From: Nansenia antarctica
Taxonomy: Eukaryota > Chordata > Actinopteri > Argentiniformes > Microstomatidae
DNA: 64,000 nt
Reading direction: 5' to 3'
Assembly (NCBI GenBank): GCA_963989245.1
Contig: OZ022346.1
Location: 56,714,309-56,778,308 of the forward strand
Part shown: positions 21,115 through 32,000 of the stretch, piece by piece
Layout of the letters: every line of letters starts with the position of its first letter
How positions within the stretch are numbered: the stretch's first letter is position 1
Notes under the pieces: generated by a model
Seen by the model: only the letters and a program-made list of their open reading frames with translations
Database searches by the model: none
What the model was told of the DNA's origin: nothing
Position numbers and translations under genes: made by a program

Positions 21115-22650
21115 AAGATATGCTTTTAACCGTAAACTCAATGAACCGGGAGTTCACCCGCTGCTGCTCGCAGCACCGCTTGCTGCTGGATGAAACTCCC
21201 GTTGACAGCGGGGGGAGAGAATAGTTCTACCGGGGAATTAACTCCGCGCTGTGTCGACCGTGATAGGAGTGTAGTATCGACACCATTCAAATGGTTATGG
21301 ATTCCCTGTCCTCTCCCCTATCCGGACACGTTTGAATTGTTATCCTAACCCACGGTAAATCACAGTTATTAACCCGCAAAGGGTGCCTCCGGGCACCGTC
21401 TTTGCCCGTGAATAACACCGGCTATGAAGGTGGTACAAACACAATACTCCTTTGCTAACTTCACCATCGGTATACGGTCATTTTGAGCCCTTAACCACCG
21501 CGCTGACACCCCGAGAAGATATGCTTTTAACCGTAAACTCAATGAACCGGGAGTTCACCCGCTGCTGCTCGCAGCACCGCTTGCTGCTGGATGAAACTCC
21601 CGTTGACAGCGGGGGGTGGGAATAGTTCTACCCGGGAATTCGCTCCGCGCTGTGTCGACCGTGATAGGAGTGTAGTATCGGAACCATTCAAATGGTTTTG
21701 GATTTCCTGTCCTCTCCCCTATCTGGACACGTTTGAATTGTTATCCTAACCCACGGTAAACCACAGTTATTAACCCGCAAAGGGTGCCTCCGGGCACCGT
21801 CTTTGCCCGTGAATAACACCGGCTATGAAGGTGGTACAAACACAATACTCCTTTGCTAACTTCACCATCGGTATACGGTCATTTTGAGCCCTTAACCACC
21901 GCACTGACACCCCGAGAAGATATGCTTTTAACCGTAAACTCAATGAACCGGGAGTTCACCCGCTGCTCTAAGCAGCAGCACGTCATGGAGGATATCAGCG
22001 GGGGGACAGACACTTTCTACCCGGGAATTCGCTCCGCGCTGTGTCGACCGTGATAAGAGTGTCGTATCGACACCATTCAAATGGTTCTAGATTCCCTGTC
22101 CTCTCCCCTCTTGGGACACGTTTGAATTTTTACCGTAACCCACGGTAAACCACAGTTATTAACCCGCAAAGGGTGCCTCCGGGCACCGTCTTTGCCCGTT
22201 AATAACACGGGCTATGAAGGGGGTAGAAACACAAGACTATGCTCCTAACTCCATCATCGGTATACTGTCATTTTGAGCCCTGAACCACCGTGGTGCCACC
22301 CCGAGAAGTGAACCGGGAGTAAACTCAATATACCGGGAGTTCAACATGCGTCAAGTGCTTAACTTCACCCCGAGCAGTGTCGACATCGATGGCTGTCTTC
22401 AATCGACTCCACTTAAAGTGATTTACGATCCCGCCCCTCTCCCCTGTCCGGACACATTTGAATTTTCACCGTAAGCCCCGTTAAAACGAAGTTATTAACC
22501 CGCAAAGAGTGTGCCCCGGGCACCGTCTTTGTCCAATAATAACACCGGCTAGGAAGGTGGTAAAAATACAAGACTATGCTGGCTCACTCCAACATCGCTA
22601 TACGGTCATTTTAAGCCATCAACCACCCCGCTGGCACCTCGGGAAGTAAT
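21115..22650. repeat. 401-bp tandem array, 3.8 units, with conserved hairpin
   Basis: AAGATATGCTTTTAACCG starts units at 21115, 21516 and 21917 (exactly 401 bp apart). A fourth, diverged unit runs from about 22303. Every unit has a hairpin of the form GCAAAG-GGTGCC-tccg-GGCACC-gt-CTTTGC (first at about 21374). The fourth unit has changed bases but still pairs. I do not recognise a known RNA gene or protein in it. Confidence 0.85.
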
Positions 22651-22741
22651 GTTTCGAACCCCGAGAGCATGCATAAATGTCTATCCGAAAAGAGTACACT
22701 CTCCTCGGCCTCTGCACGCGCCTCTCCTCGGTAACGTGGAG

Positions 22742-22845
22742 GTACGAAAAGCTTACAGCACCGTGTATTCCCAGGCGGTCTCCCATCCAGGTACTAACAC
22801 AGACCTCCAGTACGAAGCCAGATGTCTGAGGCCCTGAATATATTG
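22742..22845 (-). pseudogene. 5S rRNA-like fragment (3' half)
   Basis: On the minus strand the last ~55 bases (GTACCTGGATGGGAGACCGC, then CTGGGAATAC...GTGCTGTAAGC) match the 3' part of 5S rRNA. The 5' part is unrelated or strongly diverged, so no internal promoter remains. It lies next to the 401-bp array. Confidence 0.75.
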
Positions 22846-22894
22846 TTCTTTCAGCCTCAGTAGACGGGCCTCCAACTCCCTCCACGGAGGGAGC

Positions 22895-23085
22895 GGGGAA
22901 CATAGGACCCTTTTTCTGGAGCGGGGAACATAGGACCCGGGGAACATAGGACCCTTTTTCGGAAGCGGGGAACATAGGACCCTTTTTCGGAAGCGGGGAA
23001 CATAGGACCCTTTTTCGGAAGCGGGGAACATAGGACCCTTTTTCGGAAGCGGGGAACCGGGGAACATAGGACCCGGGGAACATAG
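22895..23085. repeat. 28-bp minisatellite (GGGGAACATAGGACCC)
   Basis: Units of CGGGGAACATAGGACCC plus TTTTTCGGAAG, five to six copies. Some units lack the TTTTTCGGAAG part. Confidence 0.93.
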
Positions 23086-23089
23086 GTAC

Positions 23090-23424
23090 GCTCCCGTTCG
23101 AAGCTAGCATTAGGTGCGAGGCTGCTCGGTTAGCCCATTAGCGGGAACATTATTTGTTTCACAAAATAGGCTGATTTAGTTGACCATGAACATCAGACTA
23201 TATTACGAATGTTCATCTAAAATACTCTATACTGAGCACTGGTATAAGAACATGAACCAGAGAACAGCAGTAAATGCAATAACCCACAGTCGTCGCTGAT
23301 GATGTTGCATTTTCGATTTGGATACGCTTACGGGATTAAAGGGCCGGGCGCCGGGCTAAGAGACAGTGAGGAAGAGGGATTTCCTGAAATCCAAATGTCC
23401 CGCGAAATTCGGACCAATCACAAA
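23090..23424. other. no gene seen
   Basis: No ORF or structured signal; unassigned sequence between a minisatellite and a transposon end. Confidence 0.4.
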
Positions 23425-23473
23425 ACTGTTTTGCAAGCGGCCCGCCACGAATAAATGCATATAGAGGAAACAC
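23425..23473. mobile_element. right end of the CAGTGTTTCC TIR element
   Basis: GGCCCGCCACGAATAAATGC, then ATATAGAGGAAACACTG, nearly equals the right end of the element at 4035-6618. No left end is nearby. Confidence 0.75.
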
Positions 23474-23989
23474 TGAGTAACTTATATACAGTATATGAAC
23501 CTAACACAAGAATGTAAACATATTGCAGGGTTATAGAACATTGCACTATTCCCTTAGTTATTGCACAGTAGTTTCTCGTATTGCACAGCTGGCGGGGGGG
23601 GGGTTACAGAGGGAATTTCTGTTTAGTTTTTCTTAGACCTTAGCCGAGTTTAGTGCACTTATGGCCCTGGGGAAGAAACTGAACTTTAGTCTGTTAGTCC
23701 GGGTGGGCATGGTACTGAAGCGTCTGCCTGAGCGCAGCCGTGTGAAGTGTTTGTTGCCAGGGTGACGCATGTAGGTGTGTAATAATAATAATAATATCTT
23801 AGATTTATATAGCGCCTTTCTCAAACCCAAGGACGCTTGTTGGGAATAGTGCAATAATGTTCTACTACAACTGTACTAAGCTCCGAGGACGTGTGTTGTT
23901 TTTAAAACTATGAAATCTTTTCACAAAAGCTGTCAGATCCCTTGTTGCCTTTAAGACATCCACCACCACCTCAGGGTTTAAAATGTATA
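23474..23989. mobile_element. LINE/SINE-derived pieces
   Basis: It includes a run of G (23591-23602), a TAATAATAATAAT run and the common fish tail ATTTATATAGCGCCTTTCTC (about 23782-23840, minus orientation). No coding sequence. Confidence 0.5.
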
Positions 23990-25325
23990 TACTGTACATA
24001 CAAGCAGATAACTCACCAGAATTGCCATACACATGTAGGCCTATATATAGTACGTACATTGATGGAGAGGCAATCATAACTGAGCTCATATATACACATA
24101 CAAAATAAAAGGGAGAGAAAAAATAAAATAAAGGTAATAATAAAAACATGAAAACTGATTAAAAAATATATAAAATAAAAATAAATAAAATAAAGAAAAG
24201 GGTACATTGCAACAGATACATTAATTATATCCAACTCCTACTCTACTCCTGGTCAATTCACACACCTGTTCAAATGGTTTATTACAGAGTTTACATTTGT
24301 TCACGCCCAGGTTCGTCCATCCAGTGTGATAAGTCCTTGTCCTCCAGATATTTTATGAATGGGCCCCAAATACTTTGGAATCTTTCCTGCCTGTCTTTGA
24401 GTGTGTATGACATTTTCTCTAATGGTAGACACCGAGACATCTCCCTAAACCATTGCACAATACTTGGTTTACCTGTGCTTTTCCACGTTAGTGCTATTGA
24501 TCTTTTGGCCTGTAAAATACACATATCCATAAAGATCTGTTCACTGCATTTCATCCTGTGTCCCTCTGGGTAAATGCCAAGAATAAACAGCTTAGGCTCA
24601 ACAGTAATTTTAATTGACAGAATGTCCTGTATTATTATTCCAAGTTCTTCCCAGAATTCTTGAATTCTTGGACATTCCCATATACAATGAAAAAATGTAC
24701 CCTTGTCCTCTCTACACCTGTTACATAAGTCTGGAATGTTGGGGTTACATTTATTGAGTTTTTCTGGTGTTATATATACTCTCATTATCCAATTGTACTG
24801 TAGAAGCTTTAAACGAGTGTTAGCGGTCTGGGTTTGAGCTCTTTTGCATGCCTTGTTCCATTTTTCCACTGATATTTCCTCTTGAAGGTCACTCCTCCAT
24901 GCTTTCAATTTGGGTTCTGAAGATTCTAGTGATCTAGCAATCAACAAATCATATACATCCGAAATAATTCCTTTTCCGAAAGGATTTTTAATTAAAACTT
25001 TCTCCAATGAGGATAGAGCGGGTATGGCCAGGGAGTGATTTTGATTAGAATAAATAAAGTTCCTGAGCTGTAAGTACTTAAAGAAATGCTTGCGAGGGAT
25101 AGAATGTTTGTTTACTAGAATTTCAAATGATTCCATATGCTCATCCTTTGAGTCGAAGATGTCATTAATGTGTGTTATTCCTTTGTCAGCCCATAATGTA
25201 AAGCCCCTGTCTGCCATACCTGGCACAAAGTAATTATTGCCCCAAATGGGACTATAGCGAGAGAGAACAGGTGTTTCCGACAAGTATTTTTGTACCTCGT
25301 ACCATACAGAAATCATGGCGACCAA
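23990..25325 (-). mobile_element. L1/Tx1-like LINE, 3' part (5' truncated)
   Basis: A minus-strand frame of 344 codons (24291-25325) resembles the region after the RT in L1/Tx1-type fish LINEs: SRYSPIWGNN, then a CCHC-like CNRCREDKGTFFHCIWECP (about nt 24660-24720). It is followed by an AT-rich 3' UTR. The RT and endonuclease are missing. A second copy of the 3' UTR lies in the opposite orientation at 25905-26150. Confidence 0.8.
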
Positions 25326-25400
25326 GTAATTTGATCGGACAAGAGGAATTCCATGAGTGCTGATCAGATTTCCTGAGCATATTTACGAACGCACCCTGTG
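25326..25400. mobile_element. fragment of palindromic GTTCGTAAA MITE
   Basis: AAGTAATTTGATCGGACAAG...TTTACGAACGCA matches half of the MITEs at 27405 and 46307. The truncated LINE abuts it. Confidence 0.65.
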
Positions 25401-25444
25401 TGTGCATGTGTTACAGTACGGCTAAGTTAGTCCCCCACACTCAC

Positions 25445-27950
25445 ATCAGGCTCCCATCTCTGGAGCTCCTTCATCAGGACGTGGAGGCGGTAGTTCCAAC
25501 CCAGCACCTCTAGAGGGCAGTGTTTGTACAGCTCCTGGTTGGCCTCCAGCAGTCCCTGGGCCAGGATGTTGTAGGACATGACAGTGAAGTCAAAGCAGGC
25601 CTGGGGGAGGTCTTGGCGGGCTCCCTGGGGAGGCTCTGCTGCGGCGTGGCTCTCACCCAGGTCCTCCCACATCCTCCACATCTCTACAGAGGAGGCAGAG
25701 AGGCATGTCTGGTGCACATGCTAACCCCAATACTGTGGTACCAGTGATGTGAGCACGACAGAACGCACTTTGAATTGCCCCTGTTGTATGAAATGTGCTA
25801 TACAAATAAACTTGCCTTGCCTTGCCTTGCCTTGCCTAGGTCTAACCTTGCCTTGCCTAGGTCTAACACACTAGATTCATTCTCATTTGGTGAGAATAAC
25901 AAGAACTCCCCAAATGTTACAAATATGCAGTTGTTGTGAATTGACCAGGAGTAGTGTAAGGAGTTGGATATAATCAATGTATCTGTTGCAATGTAGGCTA
26001 CCCTTTTCTGTAGTTTCCTTTTTTTTCTCTCCTTTTTATTTTGTATGTGTATGTATGTGCTCAGTTATATTATTACATCTCCATCAATGTATGTACCATA
26101 TATACTTTTGTATGGTAATTCTGGTGAGCTATGTGCATCACGCAAAAAAAACACCTCACCTTCATAGGGATGGACCCTCTCCTGCAGTGGAGGGTAGTAG
26201 CTCATCCCAGGGTACTGCCATGGTGGGTAGTGGGCTTCATCCCTGAACTGACTATGGCCCTCCACGGCCTGGCTACCGTGTGTCTCTGACTCAGCCAGGA
26301 GGGTGACCAGGTCCAGCGGTTCCAGCGGCGGAGGAGGACCGCAAATCCCAGCATGCAGTTCACCTAGATCTATGGGTTGATCCCAGCATTCCTCTGCCGC
26401 GACCGCACAATCGTCTGCCTGGGTGCCAACGTTCTCCAGTACCAACGCCTTCAGGGCCTGGGTTTGGGTCGGTGCTGACTCCCCCATGGCCAATGTCTCT
26501 GTCTGTCCTCCCAGAGGGCTGATGACGGTGGTCCTCCCTGTCTCCTCTGAGGCGCTGTCCTCTGTCCTGTTGCCTGATGGATCTTGTAGTTCTGCCGTCT
26601 CTGTCGATAGCTGTACCTGTGCTACCGGGCTACTCTTGTTAGGGTCGACAAGGGTGAACTCTTCCACCTTCTCTTCCTCTTCCTCCTTCATTACTTTACA
26701 CACTCCACCTGTCCCGCTCTCCACTCCCGGTGCTCCCTCTTCCAGCCCGTCCCTTGTCTCTCTCCTGGCCTCCTCCTTGCCCTCCGAGAGCCTCTGATCC
26801 AGCCGGGCTGTGTTCTGTGTTCTGGTAAACCTCCTGGATGGTACAACTCCTCCACCATCCCAGACTTCCTTTCCATTAGTGCACACAGAGGGCGGCTTCC
26901 TCACGGCGTCTGTGTCAAGAGAAGTGGTCGGTTGGTTGGTGACTTATGGAAGATAGATAGATTTGTCTGCATTCATTCAAATCACATAATTTCATTAATC
27001 ACATCTAAGTATTTTTTTATGCTTGATTCCAACATCTGTCAGACTGATATTGATCAATTTATCAGATTGATATGCAACAGTGGTTTTAAAGTCATGCATG
27101 GCTTAAAAGTGAGGCTAGGTGCACAATCTCCTCTACTTCCTGAAAGGCACCTTGCATGAACATATCCTGTCTCACTTTATTGGTTTAATTGATTAATCAG
27201 CTGTGCACTGTGTGTTCCAACAGTTTACCGCACAGCTGATTAATCAATTAAACCAATAAAGTGAGACAGGATATGTTCATGCAAGGTGCCTTTCAGGAAG
27301 TAGTGGAGATCGTGCACCTAGCCTATTATTTTGACCTGCATCAAAACATCAGCACGTGGTCATTTCATGACATCATGCTGGGAGTCTCGACTTCATCGCT
27401 AAAGGGCTGAGTTCGTAAATTCGCTCTGGAAATCTGATCAGCACTCATGGAATGCCTCTTGTCCAATCAAATGACTTGGTCCCTTTATGACGTCGAACCC
27501 AGTGTGCGCTCCGGGGCCCTCAGAGAGACTTTACGAACGCAGCCAAAGTCAGCTGGTCAGCCTAAAACGTCAACGCCATGCGTCGCAGTGTGCTCAGGCT
27601 GAAACGGGCCTGAGATGTGGGACATGCGACATCGTAAACATGTAATTTAATTGACGTTTGACTTAAAAAGACGAACGATTAAAACAAAAGATATCTGCAA
27701 AAGCGAGACAGACACCTGCAACGTTTTGTCAATCATGGCTGCATAGCTGGATAGCGAGCATATCCTGCTCACTGTGCAAATGTTATGGTCATGCAGAGCA
27801 ACGACGACAAGCAATGTTTAAACTTCCAAGTTGCTCTCTTACATATTTCTAACCTCTACTGGGTGTAGTGTTGGTTTGAGGTTTACCTGAGACGCGGTTT
27901 AAAAGCCATGTTAACGGGTAGAGAACGTAAAACATCAGGCTCCCTATCAT
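25445..27950 (-). CDS. angel1: Protein angel homolog 1, exons 1-3 (partial gene)
   Basis: Exon 1 is 27950-27887 (start MIGSLMFYVLYPLTWLLNRV), exon 2 26909-26160, exon 3 25683-25445. All borders are AG/GT, and phases 1, 1 and 0 join without a stop. Exon 1 matches the N-terminus I recall for vertebrate ANGEL1. Exon 2 is an acidic, low-complexity region. Exon 3 begins MWRMWEDLGES and carries FTVMSYNILAQGLLE and LGWNYRLHVLMKELQRWEPD, the start of the CCR4/nocturnin-type endonuclease/exonuclease/phosphatase fold. The next exon should carry the metal-binding Glu (LQEVQ), but neither it nor any later exon is found down to position 1. Known family role: cytoplasmic mRNA-linked deadenylase-like protein. 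The first intron holds a 94-bp-arm palindrome and a MITE. Confidence 0.88.
25766..25850 (+). mobile_element. LINE 3' tail in angel1 intron 2
   Basis: CACTTTGAATTGCCCCTGTT...CAAATAAACTTGCCTTGCC equals the end of the LINE at 10536-16080, with TGCCT repeats. Confidence 0.85.
25905..26150 (+). mobile_element. L1/Tx1-like LINE 3' UTR fragment in angel1 intron 2
   Basis: ATTGACCAGGAGTAGTGTAA...GTATCTGTTGCAATGTA...GGTAATTCTGGTGAGCTAT matches the minus-strand 3' UTR at 24000-24260 in inverted orientation. It ends in an A8 run 6 bp before the exon 2 donor. Confidence 0.8.
27113..27323. repeat. large palindrome, 94-bp arms, 23-bp loop
   Basis: The left arm 27113-27206 and right arm 27230-27323 are reverse complements with two mismatches that I can see. 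The outer ends read GGCTAGGTGCAC and GTGCACCTAGCC. There is no ORF. It could be a foldback MITE or a recent inverted duplication, and it lies in angel1 intron 1. Confidence 0.95.
27405..27544. mobile_element. palindromic MITE (GGCTGMGTTCGTAAA ends)
   Basis: GGCTGAGTTCGTAAA at the left matches TTTACGAACGCAGCC at the right. The inner part (CATGGAATGCCTCTTGTCC) recurs at 46307-46445 (inverted), 25326-25400 and 63905-63960. Confidence 0.8.
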
Positions 27951-27963
27951 TTTTTCTGCTGTC

Positions 27964-28500
27964 AGTCTTCTTCTTCTTCTTCTTCTTCTTTTTTCAATTG
28001 GCGGTTGACAACCAAATGATGTATTACCGCCACCGCTGGACTGGAGTGTGGCACAGGACTTGCTTCTTAACTTTACTAACTTAAATTCTTTTTAAAAGCC
28101 CTGTTTCCCTTAAAAAGAAAAACAACAACTTTAAAATCTTCCCTTCCCTTCTCTGTAAAATATATTTCATCTCAAATACTTCTTTATTTTCCTCCACCTG
28201 AGCAATAAACCTACGCCTTTCGTTATGGTACTTTTGGCAGTGTATTAAAACATGTTCCACTGTTTCTGGTCTATTCCATAGACACTGCTCACAGTTGCCA
28301 TCTGCATGCTTGTTTATTAAAAACAGGGTACTATTTAAATTGGTATGTCCAATCCTTAACCTGGCCAGCACCACCTCTTCACGCCTGGACCTGCATGTAC
28401 TATTATCCACCCTCACTTTTGGTTGAAAATAAAAAAGGTGTTCTGCTGTCAGTGACGTGGGCGTGTCTTGAAAAACGTTATTCATAGCCAGATAATTCAA
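27964..28500 (-). mobile_element. I-clade-like LINE, 3' fragment
   Basis: On the minus strand a C-terminal region reads EVVLARLRIGHTNLNSTLF, then CEQCLWNRPETVEHVLIHC, the zinc-ligand tail after RNase H of I/Nimb-type LINEs. The 3' UTR has GGTGGCGGTAATACATCA and ends in (GAA)n. The tail lies about 15 bp upstream of the angel1 start codon. Confidence 0.75.
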
Positions 28501-28529
28501 CCAACCCGAGTGACTGACTTTATTCCCCA

Positions 28530-28690
28530 TATAATAATAATACAATTTATTTGTATAGCACCTTTCCTGCAAACGTTGCAGCTCAAAGTGCTTTGACATA
28601 TCCACACAGCATTAAAACAATAATAGAACAATAGTAATCAATAAAACACACAATAGCAATAATATAAACTACATAATTAAACAAGACTAA
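28530..28690 (-). mobile_element. LINE/SINE tail fragment
   Basis: The minus strand reads CAAAGCACTTTGAGCTGCAA...GTGCTATACAAATAAATTG with an ATT/TTA repeat, another fish L2-like tail, next to the I-like LINE. Confidence 0.65.
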
Positions 28691-29017
28691 ACATAGGTAT
28701 GTGCTAATATTTCCTCCAAAAGAATGCACCTGCACTCTCTTTTCTTTACCCTGGGTGAGTGGTGAATTTTTCATGTCACTATTCATGACACGTTCTATCT
28801 CTAGGGTCATATTACAGTGTTGGACAACACAGGTAAGGTATTCTATTACGCTGTTCTTCTGCCCAGTGTCAGCCCCTCACAGACACCAAGACATACGGTT
28901 AGATGGGAAGTGTTAAAGTCATATAATAATGTTGAAGAATGTCAGCAAATGATCTGAAACAGTAGATGTTAACTTCTGGGACTGGATCCTGTGAGTCTGC
29001 TACACAGGAGGGGACCC

Positions 29018-32000
29018 ATGTCTACCCTGTCTGTCGAGTCCCTCTGCCTGGAGGATGATGAGAGCCTGTCCCCCACGGAGCCACCAGACCTGGAGGATGA
29101 TGAGAGCCTGTCCCCCACGGAGCCCCCAGACCTGGAGGATGAATGGGACACAGACCTGGAGGTTGAAGGTACTCCCATTGAGATTTAAGTAAAGGAATGT
29201 GAAGGGAGGGTATCCTCAGAAATGTGTGTATTAGTCCAATAGAATATCATGTACAAGTTTCAAGTTTTATTGTTACGTCACATTACACAAGTGTAAGAGA
29301 GTAACATTCTTAGGCTTCGGTTCCTGACATTGCAGAGATGTATAAGACAATAAGGCAACAGGCATAATTCAAGAAAAAGTTTAAAAAGTGACAATTGTAC
29401 AGGACATCAGTGACAATATATATATATGAATGAATATGGATGCATGAATGAATGAATATGGATGGATGGATGAATGAATGAATGAATATGGACAGTTTAT
29501 GAAGTTATTTTGGCTACAAACCTTCTCACAATGTATTGTTACAGTTCATTGGTTTGGTGCGTGGTATTATCCCTGATCGTTGTTGACATCACTTGTTTCC
29601 GCTGTCAGAGGTGAAGAAGAGTAGTAAGGCCCCCTCCTCCACTGCTGACATCTACCTCCAGGCCTGCCAGCTGGTGGGGGTGGTCCCTGTCTCCTACTTC
29701 ATAAGGAACCTGGGCGCTGTCACCATGAACATCAACCACCACGGCCTGGGACCCCTGGGGGGCAAGGCGCTGGCCATTGCCCTCGTGGTAAGTCTGGAGG
29801 GGGTAGTGGTGGCCTAGTGGTAAGTCTGGAGGGGGTAGTGGTGGTCTAGTGGTAAGTCTGGAGGGGGTAGTGGTGACCTGGTCTAGTGGTAAGTCTGGAG
29901 GGGGTAGTGGTGGTCTAGTGGTAAGTCTGGAGGGGGTAGTGGTGGTCTAGTGGTAAGTCTGGAGGGGGTAGTGGTGGCCTGGCCTAGTGGTAAGTCTGGA
30001 GGGGGTAGTGGTGGTCTAGTGGTAAGTCTGGAGGGGGTAGTGGTGACCTGGCCTAGTGGTAAGTCTGGAGGGGGTAGTGGTGGTCTAGTGGTAAGTCTGG
30101 AGGGGGTAGTGGTGGCCTAGTGGTAAGTCTGGAGGGGGTAGTGGTGACGTGGCCTAGTGGTAAGTCTGGAGGGGGTAGTGGTGGTCTAGTGGTAAGTCTG
30201 GAGGGGGTAGTGGTGACCTGGCCTAGTGGTAAGTCTGGAGGGGGTAGTGGTGGTCTAATGGTAAGTCTGGAGGGGGTAGTGGTGGTCTAGTGGTAAGTCT
30301 GGAGGGGGTAGTGGTGACCTGGTCTAGTGGTAAGTCTGGAGGGGGTAGTGGTGGTCTAATGGTAAGTCTGGAGGGGGTAGTGGTGGCCTAGTGGTAAGTC
30401 TGGAGGGGGTAGTGGTGACCTGGCCTAGTGGTAAGTCTGGAGGGGGTAGTGGTGGCCTGGTCTAGTGGATATAGTGAGTTGGACTGGTGAGCATAAGGTC
30501 TGTTTCGAGACACATTATACAGGTAAACATTGTTTTTCACAATATGTTTATTGTCATTTTCTTATTTTATAACACCAAAACGTACAATAACAAAGACCAG
30601 AAACACGGACACACACACATACAACTTGCATCAATATTGGATCGAATACAAAGAAAACCATTTCTCTACTTTGTATAAAATATTCTCAGACAAGGTACAC
30701 ATGATTGACTTGTTCTATCCATAGGTTATGGTTATGTATAGAACACAGAGTTCACAGAGTAGAATCAGAGTTCTACCTCCACCAGCCTCCCATGTTGCAT
30801 TGGTAGAATTGCAATGGTACAATCAATGTGGTGATTTAGTATTTACATTGCAACAGCAGGGTATGACTAGACATTCTACAGTCGATAGTAGTCCACAGTC
30901 TGCCACTAGAGGGTGTAAGTGACTTGCAGGTCACTATGCTTTCATAGTAAGGCTATGAATCTCTATTATTAAAGAAAATGTTCTGTCTTTCACATAGGAT
31001 TTGTCCAACAATCACCTACAGACTGCAGGTGCTGAGTGCATTGCAAAGATGTTGCTGGACAACATTTCCATCAAATCCCTCAAACTATCAGGTAGACCAA
31101 ATACATGCAGACTCAAAACAGAGACAGTGAATTCAAAAGATTGCATTTTGCCATTGATTATTTATAATCTTTTAACAGGAAATGGATTCATAGAGGATGA
31201 TGCTAAGTATTTAGCAGACGCTCTTTCAGTAAGTGAATAGCAACATTCAAACATATTTGCGACTATAACTAAATAGAGATTTATATAAATAGAGATTTGT
31301 AACTATGTGACTGGCGTTATGATCCGGCAACTTATATTATATTTCCCTTTAGATCAATTACAGAGTGAAGGAGCTGGACTTGAGCCATAACAAGTTCTGT
31401 GCGAGAGGCGGGGACCATTTGGGGCAGATGTTAGGTAGGAACATTATACAGAGCTTTATCTGTATATCTGTAGTTATTAGGGTTACAATCATGCAAGATG
31501 ACAGCAGCTGGTGAAAGAGGGAACAAGTCGTCAACCAATCAAAATGTTCTGACTTTCATTCAGAAAAATTTAAATAAATTTCAACGTTGTTGAAAATCAA
31601 TGACACACTCGCTAGTCAAGCCAAGAAAATGTTCATAAAAGTCTGAACATTTGGTCGGTTGCCGACTTTTTCCCGCTTTCACCAGCTGCTGTTGCAGATG
31701 TTAGTGTTTCGTGTCTCTCACTGGCTGCCCCTGGCATTGTTACCCCACAGCAAACAATGAAGGTCTGGAGGTGCTGGACCTGAGCTGGAACCATCTGAGG
31801 ATGAAAGGGGCTGTGAGCTTTTGTGCTGGGCTCAAGGTAATGGATACATACACAACGCAGTCCCAAACTTAAAAGTTCTATTGACATTTTGGATAGATAC
31901 ATTCAGGAACTATCAGTTGAGGAGAAACTGGAAGAGGACGATGGTTCTGTTCATGTCTGCTGTTGTGGAAGACACCTCAATATGAAGGATGTGCACTATG

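Noticed and set aside
22619..23110. Minus-strand frame with repeated GPMFPASEKGSYVPR
   Set aside because: It is the 28-bp minisatellite read through; its start includes the 5S-like fragment.
29788..30474. CRISPR-like array
   Set aside because: Direct repeats of 32/37 bp without unique spacers in eukaryotic DNA; it is a minisatellite.
29788..30474. tRNA or Pol III genes (GGCCTAGTGGTAAG resembles a box A)
   Set aside because: No box B at the proper distance and no cloverleaf.
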